From Aridibacter sp965216195 (lineage in GTDB: Bacteria > Acidobacteriota > Blastocatellia > Pyrinomonadales > Pyrinomonadaceae): a DNA stretch of 64,000 bases. Shown here piece by piece: positions 44,546 to 52,812 of this stretch (position 1 is the first letter of the stretch; the number at the start of each line of letters is the position of its first letter). The stretch covers positions 3,777,870-3,841,869 of the forward strand of contig OZ244151.1 of the NCBI GenBank assembly GCA_965216195.1. Reading direction: 5' to 3'. Both the position numbers and the translations under genes were made by a program. The notes below the pieces were generated by a model, which was not told the DNA's origin, ran no database searches, and saw only the letters and a list, made by a program, of their open reading frames with translations.

Positions 44546-46306
44546 TTAAGCTACATAGACTTCTTCAATAACCGGCTCAAAGGCTTTAATCTTCGATTCA
44601 GTGCCCCAGTTTTGCCATCTACGGGTTCTGCCCAGTTTGGTTTCCTCAAAAAGACTGCCCTCATATTCAAAACCGAGTTTTTCGATTACGTGGCGAGATG
44701 GAGCATTGTCAGCCATTACGCCGATAAAGACGTTCTCGGTATCGGGTACCCTTGCGGCATCATGTATGCCCTGGAGGATTGAGTTTCGGTACAATCCCAT
44801 GCCTCTTGCGTCCGGATGAGTGTAGTAGTCAAAAAGTACGGCGGTATTATCGGGAAGCGTAAACTCCTGATTTACCTCATAAACCTCGGAAATCTTTTGG
44901 CGCTCGAGCATCCAGCCATGGTGAAGAAGTTTTTCGCCGTCGGAATGTGTGTAAGAGTGAATTCCTTTTTCAAAATTACCCAGCACCTTTTTATGAAAAT
45001 CACTGGTTGTCATCTGCCAGCCCTCAGTCGGCTCATATTTCAGTAGATCCGATACGGAATTGACGGCCATCATATTCGGATTCTCGAGGAGTTTTATTCG
45101 GTGTGTATCAAAGGAATATATCCGGCATTCCTTGTGTTCATAAAATTTTCTTCCAACCGCTTTCAAAATTGTCCGCGGTAGCGTCCAAAATTTCACACGC
45201 TTGAGCTTGTGCAGAAAACGATCAGCCAGATTAAATACTCGTGTTCTCTTAAAGTTGACGCGTTCGAGAGTTTCTTTACCAAGTTTGATAAATTTCCGCA
45301 TCGCTGTATGCGCCAGAAAATCGGTTTTTCGGAAGAAAACAGTAAGTGAATAGGATTCCAGTATGTCGGTAGCAAATCTTTCCTTGTAGCCATTGCCGGG
45401 AGATAGATCGAAGGTATTGTAGTCGGTTTTCGTGAGTTCGCGTCCAAGCATCAACATATGAATTTTGCTTGGGGATTGTTTAGCATAAAACGGTGACATC
45501 GAGGTGATCGAAAGGAGCATTTCATCTTTGTTTTCGATGCAAACTTGTGCTGAAGCAATCTTCTCGTCGATTCTTAAAAACGATGGGTATACTAAATTCG
45601 TCTTCCTCATTAGATCGACATGCAACGCCTTTCGGTTTTTATCGGTTTCACCTTGAACGTTATGAAGTGCGCTCAAGCGTAGGCGCGAATAATCTTCGAG
45701 TTGGTCAAACGTGCGCTCAAATTCTGCTACTGAAATTTTGTTATCGATCTTCAATTCGCCGAGTTTTTTCAGCTGTCTCACCCTCGATTTATTCCCGCGT
45801 TTCCTGAGAGATTTATCCGAAGTATTTCTGTCTCCAAGATCAACCAGCGGCCTTGGAATTGTTTGGAGTCTGATTTGTCCGCGCCATTTTTTCTCAAGCC
45901 ATTCGAGTGGCGTATCGGGCGCGAGAAACATCAATTGAAGGCGTCCGCCAGGAAACTCTTCCTTGAGCTTCTCGAGAGCTATTTCCGGGAAAGAATTGCC
46001 ATTTTCAATTGTAGCAAGCCACGTCTGATACTCCGCATGGTAACCACCGGCAATGGACAATTTGTCCGTCTCAAGACATCTCTCGAGTGGGAATAACCCT
46101 ATTAGCTTACCTTCAGCATCAGCTTCATAAATCAAAATTAGATCGCAAGTTTCTTTGTAGTTGCGATACCAAATCTCTATGTATTCATGACTCTGGAAGA
46201 CTGTTGACCAGGGACATTCTTGATAAAGCGCAGTCCAACGATCGCTAAACTCGGGATCGTTTAACAATTTTACGGCTTTCTCGTCTGTGGCTACGTGAAG
46301 ACTCAT
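44546..46306 (-). CDS. FemAB/BioF2-like acyltransferase fused to a GNAT domain
   Basis: 586 residues from ATG 46306; an ATG 60 bp upstream adds residues without similarity. Residues about 10-330 follow the FemAB-like acetyltransferase (Acetyltransf_6) pattern: TVFQSHEYIEIWYRNY, then RLSALHNVQG and KIHMLMLGRELTKTDYNTFD. Residues about 440-570 resemble a GNAT fold, with a DYYTHPDARGMGLYRNSILQ core (R-x-x-G-x-G-like) and EKLGFEYEGSLFEE. GNAT enzymes use acetyl-CoA. The two-domain chain suggests a transferase acting on a cell-surface sugar or peptide intermediate; this is inference. Confidence 0.75.
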   Translation of the reverse strand: MSLHVATDEKAVKLLNDPEFSDRWTALYQECPWSTVFQSHEYIEIWYRNYKETCDLILIYEADAEGKLIGLFPLERCLETDKLSIAGGYHAEYQTWLATIENGNSFPEIALEKLKEEFPGGRLQLMFLAPDTPLEWLEKKWRGQIRLQTIPRPLVDLGDRNTSDKSLRKRGNKSRVRQLKKLGELKIDNKISVAEFERTFDQLEDYSRLRLSALHNVQGETDKNRKALHVDLMRKTNLVYPSFLRIDEKIASAQVCIENKDEMLLSITSMSPFYAKQSPSKIHMLMLGRELTKTDYNTFDLSPGNGYKERFATDILESYSLTVFFRKTDFLAHTAMRKFIKLGKETLERVNFKRTRVFNLADRFLHKLKRVKFWTLPRTILKAVGRKFYEHKECRIYSFDTHRIKLLENPNMMAVNSVSDLLKYEPTEGWQMTTSDFHKKVLGNFEKGIHSYTHSDGEKLLHHGWMLERQKISEVYEVNQEFTLPDNTAVLFDYYTHPDARGMGLYRNSILQGIHDAARVPDTENVFIGVMADNAPSRHVIEKLGFEYEGSLFEETKLGRTRRWQNWGTESKIKAFEPVIEEVYVA

Positions 46307-46354
46307 CCATATTAGATAAATGTCTAAACGCGCCGGTTTTTGAGAAAAACAGCG

Positions 46355-46394
46355 AAAAAAAAGCATGTTTTAATCTTTCAAAAAACACGCTTTT
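46355..46394 (-). terminator. Terminator downstream of msrA
   Basis: On the minus strand, arms AAAGCGTGTTTT and AAAACATGCTTT pair over 12 positions with G-U pairs, followed by eight T. Confidence 0.8.
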
Positions 46395-46417
46395 CGTTTT
46401 ATATTTCAATAATTTAG

Positions 46418-46963
46418 CTAGTTTTTAAGTCGATCGAGAAATGCCTTTCTAAATTTTGCTACTTTTGGTGCGACGACGGAGGCGCAGTAGGGCTGGTTTG
46501 GGTTGTTTGCAAAATATTCCTGGTGGTAATCTTCGGCGCTGTAAAACTTTTCAAACTTTGCGATTTCCGTGACAATCGGCGCATCCCAGATCTTTTGGGC
46601 ATCGATTTCTTTCCTAACGGCTTCTGCGATTTCGCGCTGCTCGTCTGAATGATAATAAATAGCTGAGCGATACTGAGTGCCGATATCGTTTCCTTGCTGG
46701 TTAAGGGTGGTCGGGTCGTGAACCGCAAAAAAGACTTGAAGAATTTCCTTAAAAGAAATCACGCTTTGGTCAAATTTTACTTGTATAACTTCCGCATGCC
46801 CGGTCGAACCGGTGCAGACTTCCGTATAAGTCGGGTTTTCTTTTTGGCCCCCTGAATAACCGGAGACTACATCTTCAACGCCCTTCAAATCGTCGAAGAT
46901 TGCCTCAACACACCAAAAACACCCTGCACCAAGCGTCGCTGTTTCAAGATTTGTATCGCTCAT
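46418..46963 (-). CDS. msrA: Peptide methionine sulfoxide reductase MsrA
   Basis: 181 residues. MsrA reduces methionine-S-sulfoxide in oxidised proteins. The active-site motif GAGCFWC gives catalytic Cys15, followed by the conserved GYSGGQKENPTYTEV, GHAEVIQVKFD, HDPTTLNQQGNDIGTQYRSA and EDYHQEYFANNPNQPYC segments. Cytoplasmic by sequence (no signal). It contains Cys, not selenocysteine, at the active site. Confidence 0.95.
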   Translation of the reverse strand: MSDTNLETATLGAGCFWCVEAIFDDLKGVEDVVSGYSGGQKENPTYTEVCTGSTGHAEVIQVKFDQSVISFKEILQVFFAVHDPTTLNQQGNDIGTQYRSAIYYHSDEQREIAEAVRKEIDAQKIWDAPIVTEIAKFEKFYSAEDYHQEYFANNPNQPYCASVVAPKVAKFRKAFLDRLKN

Positions 46964-47006
46964 AGAATTACTTCAGATTTATTTTGATGATTTTCGGTTG
47001 TCTCGA

Positions 47007-47645
47007 TTAATCGCGCGGTCCAACAAATTTCAACCCCCCAAATTTTTCCGGTACGTGAAAATTTGGTTTCTCTGTGAGCGTAGGCTGCCACGCCAAATAA
47101 CCTCTCGAATCGCCTTTACCGACGATGCGGAAAAGATTACCCCGCCAAACGTCGCCTGGCTTTGGGGTTACCCGAAAAGCACCCCACGGAACTCTCATCG
47201 CAATCAAAACGCGCTCAGATAGAATTTTTGCGCTCGATTCCATCTCTGATCTGTATTCAGAATCGGTTTCTCTCCCACCAGTCGACAGATTTATCGCGAG
47301 ATCGACCCATTCGCCCGTCGGGGCGACTTCAAACTCGAAATATTTGCTTAGATCCTTATCGTCTGGTGCGACGAATACCTCACAAACGTCTCTGTCCCAT
47401 AGGCTCAACGTTTTCTTTGAGATATCGGGGTTTTTATTTACGAAAAGCGGTTCCTTTTGAACAGCATCAAAACGCGCATATAAAAAGCTTTCCGACCACA
47501 AAAGCCTGGCTACTCCGTGTCGCTCGGGCGGGGCATCGGCTCCAGACCAATACCTGTTAATGGCTGCCGAATTTGCAGATTTCCAAAGTGGGTTGTCGAA
47601 ATCCGAAATCGCAAAATCTTTCCCTATAAAGCTGATCTTTAGCAA
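47007..47645 (-). CDS. CBM9-like / DOMON-like carbohydrate-binding protein
   Basis: 212 residues, not secreted by any visible signal. The segments PLWKSANSAAINRYW, TVARLLWSESFLYARFDAV-like sequence (VARLLWSESFLYARFDA), DRDVCEVFVAPDD, YFEFEVAPTGEWVDLAIN and GDVWRGNLFRI follow the CBM9-like family, whose other members bind sugars or haem-related ligands. Ligand unknown. It lies 43 bp upstream of msrA in the same direction and 6 bp after the dienelactone hydrolase gene, so the three may be cotranscribed. Confidence 0.75.
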   Translation of the reverse strand: MLKISFIGKDFAISDFDNPLWKSANSAAINRYWSGADAPPERHGVARLLWSESFLYARFDAVQKEPLFVNKNPDISKKTLSLWDRDVCEVFVAPDDKDLSKYFEFEVAPTGEWVDLAINLSTGGRETDSEYRSEMESSAKILSERVLIAMRVPWGAFRVTPKPGDVWRGNLFRIVGKGDSRGYLAWQPTLTEKPNFHVPEKFGGLKFVGPRD

Positions 47646-47651
47646 AATGAT

Positions 47652-48323
47652 TTAGAGATTGTTCCTGAAAAACGCGAGCACCTTTGCCCATGCATCGGCG
47701 GACGCGTTTTCGTCATAAACCTCGGGACGCGTATTGTTAAAAAAAGCATGATCGGCTTCATAAGTGAGAAAATCTACCTGCAAATTATATTTCTCGGCCG
47801 CATTTCTAAGCTCCGCCACCTTCTCAGGATTGATCCAAGCATCTTTTGTTCCCGAAACGAAAGTTACGGGCACTTTTAGATTCTGGAGAATATCCTCCGG
47901 CGGAATATCGCCATAAAAAGGCGCCGCCGCGCCGATGCCATCAAGTTCGCAGGCTGCTCGCAGAGAATAAGTGCCTCCCATGCAGTATCCCGAGATGCCA
48001 ACCAGTGATCTTCCGTAAGTGTCATTTACTTTGGCGATGGTGTTTTTGATTGTATCGACACCGTCTTCGATCTGGAGCGCCTCCATCATTTCTCCGGCTT
48101 CTTCTGAGCCCTTTGCGAGTTTGCCGCGATACAAATCGGGAGCAATTCCAATAAAACCTTCTTCGGCATAACGCCCGGCGATATCTTTTATGTGATCGTT
48201 CAAACCCCACCATTCCTGGATTAATATAACCGCTTTTGTCGCGTCATTTATTTCATCGGGAAGCGCCGCATAGGCAGTCGTCGCTCCGTTGGCCGTATCA
48301 AAACTCAAAGTTTCTGTTTTCAT
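47652..48323 (-). CDS. Dienelactone hydrolase family protein
   Basis: 223 residues, no signal peptide. Motifs: AVILIQEWWGLNDHIKDIAG, the nucleophile elbow GISGYCMGGTYS (Cys as nucleophile as in dienelactone hydrolases), TFVSGTKDAWINPEKV (Asp) and YEADHAFFNNTRPEVY (His). The fold hydrolyses carboxylic esters or lactones; the specific substrate is unknown. It heads the run DLH - CBM9-like - msrA. Confidence 0.88.
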   Translation of the reverse strand: MKTETLSFDTANGATTAYAALPDEINDATKAVILIQEWWGLNDHIKDIAGRYAEEGFIGIAPDLYRGKLAKGSEEAGEMMEALQIEDGVDTIKNTIAKVNDTYGRSLVGISGYCMGGTYSLRAACELDGIGAAAPFYGDIPPEDILQNLKVPVTFVSGTKDAWINPEKVAELRNAAEKYNLQVDFLTYEADHAFFNNTRPEVYDENASADAWAKVLAFFRNNL

Positions 48324-48348
48324 GATTATGAATTATATGAAAACTGAG

Positions 48349-48419
48349 TCGGTAGCCCAAGCGTGAGCACGGGCTCTTGCGGATTAGCTAAGCCCTCCTT
48401 AACAGTCGGGCTACTGACA
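48349..48419. repeat. REP pair (BIME-like)
   Basis: GGTAGCCCAAGCGTGAGCAC then, inverted, AGCCCTCC ... CGGGCTACTGAC. It is homologous to the pair at 25049-25142. The inverted half shares about 21 of 28 bases with the RAYT-flanking repeats near 50.8 kb. Confidence 0.78.
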
Positions 48420-48471
48420 CAGATTTTCGAATCGTATAGAATTACTTTATTCAAAAATCGAGAGGTATCTA

Positions 48472-50190
48472 ATGTTAAAAAAGATTGTTGCGGCTTCGCT
48501 ATTTTTGACGTTTGTTGTTTCCTTGAATGCTTTCGGGCAATCGAAACGCAAAGCCAGTCTCCTTCTCTACAACGGCAAAATCTTCTCCGCAAGCGAACGC
48601 GGTCAGATTCATCAGGCAGTAGCTATTGATGGTGAAAGAATCATCGCTGTCGGAAACACGGAACAGCTTCGATACAAGTTCAAAGCAGCAAAGGAGATCG
48701 ATCTAAAAGGCAAACTCGTCACGCCCGGGTTTAACGATGCGCATATACATTTTGTCGGCGTCGGTTTGGCACTTCTGCGGGTTGATCTAAACGGATCGAA
48801 GACCCTCGAAGAGGCAAAGCGAAGGATCGCGGCGAAGATCAAAGAGCTGCCGAATGGAGCGTGGGTTTTAGGGCGCGGCTGGGATCATACGCTTTGGGGA
48901 AACCGTCTGCCGACCGCAAAAGATTTGGATGAAGTTTCGCCAAATAACCCGGTTTTTGTGCAGCGTGTGGATGGACATATTGCCGTAGCGAATTCTTTGG
49001 CTTTTAAATTAGCTAACGTCACAAAAGCTTCGAAAGCACCAACAGGAGGCGAAATTGTCCGCGACAAAAACGGCGAACCGTCTGGCGTATTGAAAGAAAC
49101 TGCGCAGGGATTGGTAGGACGTGCAGTACCAAAAACTAGTCCGGCCGAAATTTTGAAAGGTCTCGAACTCGCTCTTGAAGAAGCAAGGAAATTTGGCCTG
49201 ACGAGCGTTCAGGGTGGCGCCGATTATTCGTCGATACCTCAATACAAACAGCTTTTAGAATCTGGCAAACTTACTACGCGTGTTGCCGTTTGGCAGAATT
49301 TTGAAACGGATCTCGAAACACTAAAAAAGCAACGATCGGATTTTGCCGCTCTTAAACTTGATCCTACCCGTTTGAAGCTCGGAATCTTAAAAGGCTATCT
49401 GGATGGCTCGCTCGGTTCTCGAACGGCGGCGATGTTGGCGCCATATTCGGATGATCCAAAAAATAGCGGGATACCAAGAAAACCTGCAGAGGAGATGATC
49501 AAGATGATCGTTGAGCGAAGCGAGGCGGGTTTTCAAATGGGTTTACATGCGATTGGGGATAAAGCCAATCGAATTGCCTTGGATGGGTTTCGATCTGCAA
49601 TTGTGACGAGTCAGTTAAATTCTAATAGTATTCGTAAAGGAATTCCGCCTACGTTTCCTAAGTATCAAGATAGGCGCCACAGAATCGAACACTCTCAAGT
49701 TGTAGCACCATCAGATTTCAAACGCTTCCGTGAATTCGGAATTATAGCCTCGATGCAGCCGACACACGCCATTACGGACAAACGTTGGGCGCCTGACCGT
49801 CTTGGAGAATATAGAACTCTTGGCGCCTATGCGTGGAAAACTTTCAAAGCGTACGGTGTTCCGGTCGCCTTTGGTACGGATTCTCCCGTTGAGCCTTTGA
49901 ATACCTATCTAACACTTTATGCAGCAGTTAGCCGCGAAAATGTAGAAGGTGAGCCGATTGGCGGTTGGCAGCCCCAGGAAAAGCTTTCAATGGAAGAAGC
50001 AATTCGTTCCTACACGTATGAGAGCGCCTATGCTGAATTTTCGGAGAAGGAGAAAGGAACTATCGCTCCGGGAAAACTCGCGGATTTAGTCGTCCACTCA
50101 AAGGATTTATTAACGATTCCTCACAACGAAATTCTGACGACGCGTCCGGTTTATACAATTTTTAATGGGAAGGCTGTTTATAAGAGATAG
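48472..50190 (+). CDS. Exported amidohydrolase, YtcJ-like
   Basis: 572 residues, signal peptide about 1-22 (FLTFVVSLNAFGQ). It carries the metal-binding HIHFVG, DGHIAV, and GTDSPVEPLN segments of the amidohydrolase superfamily, with RIEHSQVV and GMDSSL-like (YLDGSLGSRTA) regions of the YtcJ subgroup. Members hydrolyse N-acyl or exocyclic amide bonds; the substrate is not predictable. A REP-like repeat begins right after its stop. Confidence 0.88.
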   Translation: MLKKIVAASLFLTFVVSLNAFGQSKRKASLLLYNGKIFSASERGQIHQAVAIDGERIIAVGNTEQLRYKFKAAKEIDLKGKLVTPGFNDAHIHFVGVGLALLRVDLNGSKTLEEAKRRIAAKIKELPNGAWVLGRGWDHTLWGNRLPTAKDLDEVSPNNPVFVQRVDGHIAVANSLAFKLANVTKASKAPTGGEIVRDKNGEPSGVLKETAQGLVGRAVPKTSPAEILKGLELALEEARKFGLTSVQGGADYSSIPQYKQLLESGKLTTRVAVWQNFETDLETLKKQRSDFAALKLDPTRLKLGILKGYLDGSLGSRTAAMLAPYSDDPKNSGIPRKPAEEMIKMIVERSEAGFQMGLHAIGDKANRIALDGFRSAIVTSQLNSNSIRKGIPPTFPKYQDRRHRIEHSQVVAPSDFKRFREFGIIASMQPTHAITDKRWAPDRLGEYRTLGAYAWKTFKAYGVPVAFGTDSPVEPLNTYLTLYAAVSRENVEGEPIGGWQPQEKLSMEEAIRSYTYESAYAEFSEKEKGTIAPGKLADLVVHSKDLLTIPHNEILTTRPVYTIFNGKAVYKR

Positions 50191-50191
50191 G

Positions 50192-50218
50192 CGGAAACCC
50201 GACAGTTATGGAGGGTGC
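50192..50218. repeat. REP unit upstream of the RAYT gene
   Basis: GCGGAAACCCGACAG ... GAGGGTGC, matching the unit downstream of the gene in the reverse direction. Its inner stem is ACCC/GGGT. Confidence 0.8.
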
Positions 50219-50290
50219 GAAAATTGTCTACAAAATGACATTGAAAATTCTCCAGCTAAGGACGTGCAAAATTACCGGGTTCAAAAATCT

Positions 50291-50824
50291 ATGACCTCAC
50301 CGGATTACGAGTTTGATTACAATGAGATCCCACTTGCCTACCTAATAACTGTTCGCACCTACGGAACCTGGCTGCACGGCGATGAACGAATGTCGGTTGA
50401 TCGTCATGGCAAGAATGTTTATGGCACAAAGCGTGTTGCGCCGAGCAAGAATTTGAAAACCCGAATGGACGAAAATACGAAGCGGTCCGCTTTTCTGCTA
50501 AATCGGAAGCAACGAAAGCGTGTCGAAAAAACAATCGACGAAGTTTGCAAATATCGTACATATGAATTGATGGCGTTAAGCGTTAGAACAAATCACTTTC
50601 ATGCAGTTGTGTTCGCTGGTTGTAAACCCGAAGTCGTAATCCATGCCTTTAAGAGTTATTCGACGAGGGCGATGCGAGAGGAAGGATTAATCGATCAAGA
50701 TACGATCCCGTGGGCGAGAGGAGGCAGTCGCAGATATTTGTGGAAACCCAAAAGTGTTTCGTTAGCTGTTGACTATGTTTTGAATGGGCAAGGCGCCGAC
50801 TTAAATCGGTTTGACGAATCTTGA
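50291..50824 (+). CDS. REP-associated tyrosine transposase (RAYT), Y1/HUH type
   Basis: 177 residues from ATG 50291. Family signs are the start region AYLITVRTYGTWLHGDERMS, the HUH motif in RTNHFHAVVF, and the end segment GGSRRYLWKPKSVSLAVDYV with conserved Trp/Tyr. RAYTs are single-copy HUH transposases thought to move or maintain REP elements. Here REP units lie at 50192-50218 and from 50837 on, flanking the gene in inverted orientation. A longer frame from 50165 is rejected because it starts inside the upstream gene and lacks similarity. Confidence 0.85.
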   Translation: MTSPDYEFDYNEIPLAYLITVRTYGTWLHGDERMSVDRHGKNVYGTKRVAPSKNLKTRMDENTKRSAFLLNRKQRKRVEKTIDEVCKYRTYELMALSVRTNHFHAVVFAGCKPEVVIHAFKSYSTRAMREEGLIDQDTIPWARGGSRRYLWKPKSVSLAVDYVLNGQGADLNRFDES

Positions 50825-50836
50825 CGAGTGTCCAGT

Positions 50837-51102
50837 GAGCACCCTCCATAACTGTCGGGTTTCTGCCTTTTGCTATGAATACAGATTTATCGGACATATT
50901 GTATGACACACCAAATCCTAACGTTCTGGCTAATAGGCGGCGGGTCGATGAGAGCACCCTCCATAACTGTCGGGTTTCTGCCTTTTGCTATGAATACAAA
51001 TTCACCGGACATATTGTAAAACACACCAAATCCTCACGTGTTGGCGAATAAGTGGCGGGTCGATGAGAGCACCCTCCATAACTGTCGGGTTTCTGCCTTT
51101 TG
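50837..51102. repeat. Tandem array: 115-bp unit with REP and decayed 3' end of bshB1
   Basis: Units start at 50837, 50952 and 51067, so the period is 115 bp exactly; two are full and the third runs into the bshB1 gene. Each carries a REP (GAGCACCCTCC ... CGGGTTTCTGCC) followed by a sequence that on the minus strand reads D-L-V ... P-V/I-N-L-Y-S-stop, the same end as the bshB1 gene (D-P-V ... P-M-N-L-Y-S-stop). Copies 1 and 2 are diverged from the gene but keep the pattern. Confidence 0.85.
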
Positions 51103-51840
51103 TTACGAATACAAATTCATCGGCCCCATCAACATCCCCACCGGATCCTCAACATTCAAAGCCTCACGAACATAAAACGGCTCGCCGGCTTCAACCCCGA
51201 TCAGGCTTCCAAAATACCGGGAGCGATTTTCAACGTCATCTAGAAATCTTTTGTTGGTCAGACGCGTTTCCGGTTCGTCCGAATCCGGATCGTAAAATTG
51301 CGAGCGGTAAGCCTTGATCGCTTCCATTTTCTCTTCGAGAAACTCGGATATGTCGACAATAAAAGAGGGCGAAACGTTGCGGGAAAAAACGTTGTGCATA
51401 ACGCGAGGAACGGCAATTCTTTTGGTTCCATCTTCTTTCGCGTAGTTTCCCATCGAAGCTAGTCGCGCCGATTCTCTTATAAGTCGCGCGAGATGATCGT
51501 GGTCGGGATGCGGGTCGTCGATTTGATGGGTGATTATTAGTTTTGGTTTTAGTTTTCGTAATGCCCTAACCAAAGATGCTCTCGATTGATCGTCGACGAA
51601 CACATGTCCGTCCGCAAGTTCGAGGTTTTCGCGAACATCGAGTTTTAGAATGGCGGCGGCTTCTATTGCTTCTTCTGCGCGTCCTTCGGGAGTTCCGCGC
51701 GTTCCCATTTCGCCGCGCGTTATATCCAGGACACCTGTTTTATAGCCGAGCGATTTTAGTTTTATGAGTGTACCGCCTACTTGGAGTTCGGCGTCATCCG
51801 GGTGGGCAAAAACGCCCAAAACATCTACTTCATTTATCAT
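51103..51840 (-). CDS. bshB1: Bacillithiol biosynthesis deacetylase BshB1-like
   Basis: 245 residues of the LmbE/PIG-L fold. Zinc motif HPDDAE (His13 area), GVLDITRGEMGTRGTPEGRAEEA, ENLELADGHV and the HQIDDPHPDHDHLARL histidine cluster are as in BshB1. BshB1 deacetylates GlcNAc-malate to GlcN-malate for bacillithiol synthesis. The ATG at 51840 lies inside a heptamer repeat. The C-terminus ends in NLYS, and decayed copies of that end follow in the downstream array. No bshA or bshC is seen in the window. Confidence 0.9.
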   Translation of the reverse strand: MINEVDVLGVFAHPDDAELQVGGTLIKLKSLGYKTGVLDITRGEMGTRGTPEGRAEEAIEAAAILKLDVRENLELADGHVFVDDQSRASLVRALRKLKPKLIITHQIDDPHPDHDHLARLIRESARLASMGNYAKEDGTKRIAVPRVMHNVFSRNVSPSFIVDISEFLEEKMEAIKAYRSQFYDPDSDEPETRLTNKRFLDDVENRSRYFGSLIGVEAGEPFYVREALNVEDPVGMLMGPMNLYS

Positions 51841-51860
51841 TTATCATTTATCATTTATCA
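51833..51860 (-). repeat. Four tandem heptamers at the bshB1 start codon
   Basis: On the minus strand TGATAAA is repeated four times in exact 7-base phase, and the bshB1 ATG is part of the last unit (ATGATAAATGAAG). It is the mirror partner of the repeat at 52010-52044. Confidence 0.85.
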
Positions 51861-52009
51861 GAATTGTCCTGATAAATACCTGCCCGCTGATTCTGGTTTT
51901 CTTAAGTATCGCAAATAGAATCTTACCAATCTCATCCGCGTCCGCGTGTATGCTCTCGAAAGTTATACGCTTTTTGCGTAGGTGATGTTGTCCGGTTTCA
52001 TACTTGGCA

Positions 52010-52044
52010 ATGATAAATGATTAATGATAAATGTTAAATGAACT
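52010..52044 (+). repeat. Five tandem heptamers running into the MBL start codon
   Basis: ATGATAA, ATGATTA, ATGATAA, ATGTTAA and ATGAACT follow in exact phase, and the next seven bases begin with the gene's ATG at 52045. It is nearly complementary to the repeat at 51833-51860, about 150 bp away. Confidence 0.88.
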
Positions 52045-52812
52045 ATGAAACTTATCGTGATTGGATCAGGAACGTCCGTTCCACACCCCGCGAGAAGCAG
52101 TTCGGGATACTGGGTGGAAACTGAGAGCGGCACTTTGATGATGGATTTTTCTGCTTCGGCGGTGCATCGAATCGCGCAGGAAGGGCTCGATTGGATCAAT
52201 CTCGACGCGATTTGGATCTCGCATTTTCATCTCGATCACTTCGGTGGATTAGCGCCATTTTTGTTTGGAACAAAATACGCTCCGGAAACTCAAACACGAA
52301 AAAAGCCTTTAAAGATTTTTGGCGCGAGCGGCTTGCGGAGGCTGCTTGACGATTACGATTCGGCCTACGATTTCGGGTTTCTTGAGCAGCCTTTTCCGCT
52401 AGAGGTTATCGAAGTCGAACCGCTTGAAAAATTCAAAATTTTTGAAGGGCTTGAAGCGGTTTCGTTTGATACTCCGCATACCGACGAGAGCCGCGCTATT
52501 CAACTTCAAGATCGTGAAGGAAAGACGCTCGTTTTTACAGCTGACACCGGTTTTACAAAAGCCTTAGGAGCCTTTGCGAAGAATGTAGATTTGTTTTTGA
52601 TGGAATGCTCCTTTGTAAAAGATAAACCAGTCGAAACTCACCTGGAGCTCTCCGAGGCGATCTATCTTGCACGCTATTCAAAAGCAAAAAGAGTTATGTT
52701 AACGCATCTATATCCTGAATGGGATGAGGTAGATTTTCGGGAAATTGTCGAGGAATATGATTCCGGATGCGAGATAATTGAAGCGAAAGACGGTTTAGTA
52801 ATTGAGTTTTAG
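52045..52812 (+). CDS. MBL-fold metallo-hydrolase (RNase Z / phosphodiesterase-like)
   Basis: 255 residues. Metal motif HFHLDHFGG (H-x-H-x-D-H), the segment SSSGYWVETESGTLMMDFSA, VSFDTPHTDESRAIQL and VFTADTGF with VMLTHLYPEWDEVDFRE give a beta-lactamase fold of the RNase Z-like or phosphodiesterase type. The substrate is unknown; tRNA processing is one possibility. It is divergent from bshB1 and ends 4 bp into the tail of the AI-2E gene. Confidence 0.82.
   Translation: MKLIVIGSGTSVPHPARSSSGYWVETESGTLMMDFSASAVHRIAQEGLDWINLDAIWISHFHLDHFGGLAPFLFGTKYAPETQTRKKPLKIFGASGLRRLLDDYDSAYDFGFLEQPFPLEVIEVEPLEKFKIFEGLEAVSFDTPHTDESRAIQLQDREGKTLVFTADTGFTKALGAFAKNVDLFLMECSFVKDKPVETHLELSEAIYLARYSKAKRVMLTHLYPEWDEVDFREIVEEYDSGCEIIEAKDGLVIEF

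Noticed and set aside
50837..51122. CRISPR array
   Set aside because: The repeat period is fixed at 115 bp with no unique spacers, and the units contain a gene-end copy, so it is a tandem duplication.
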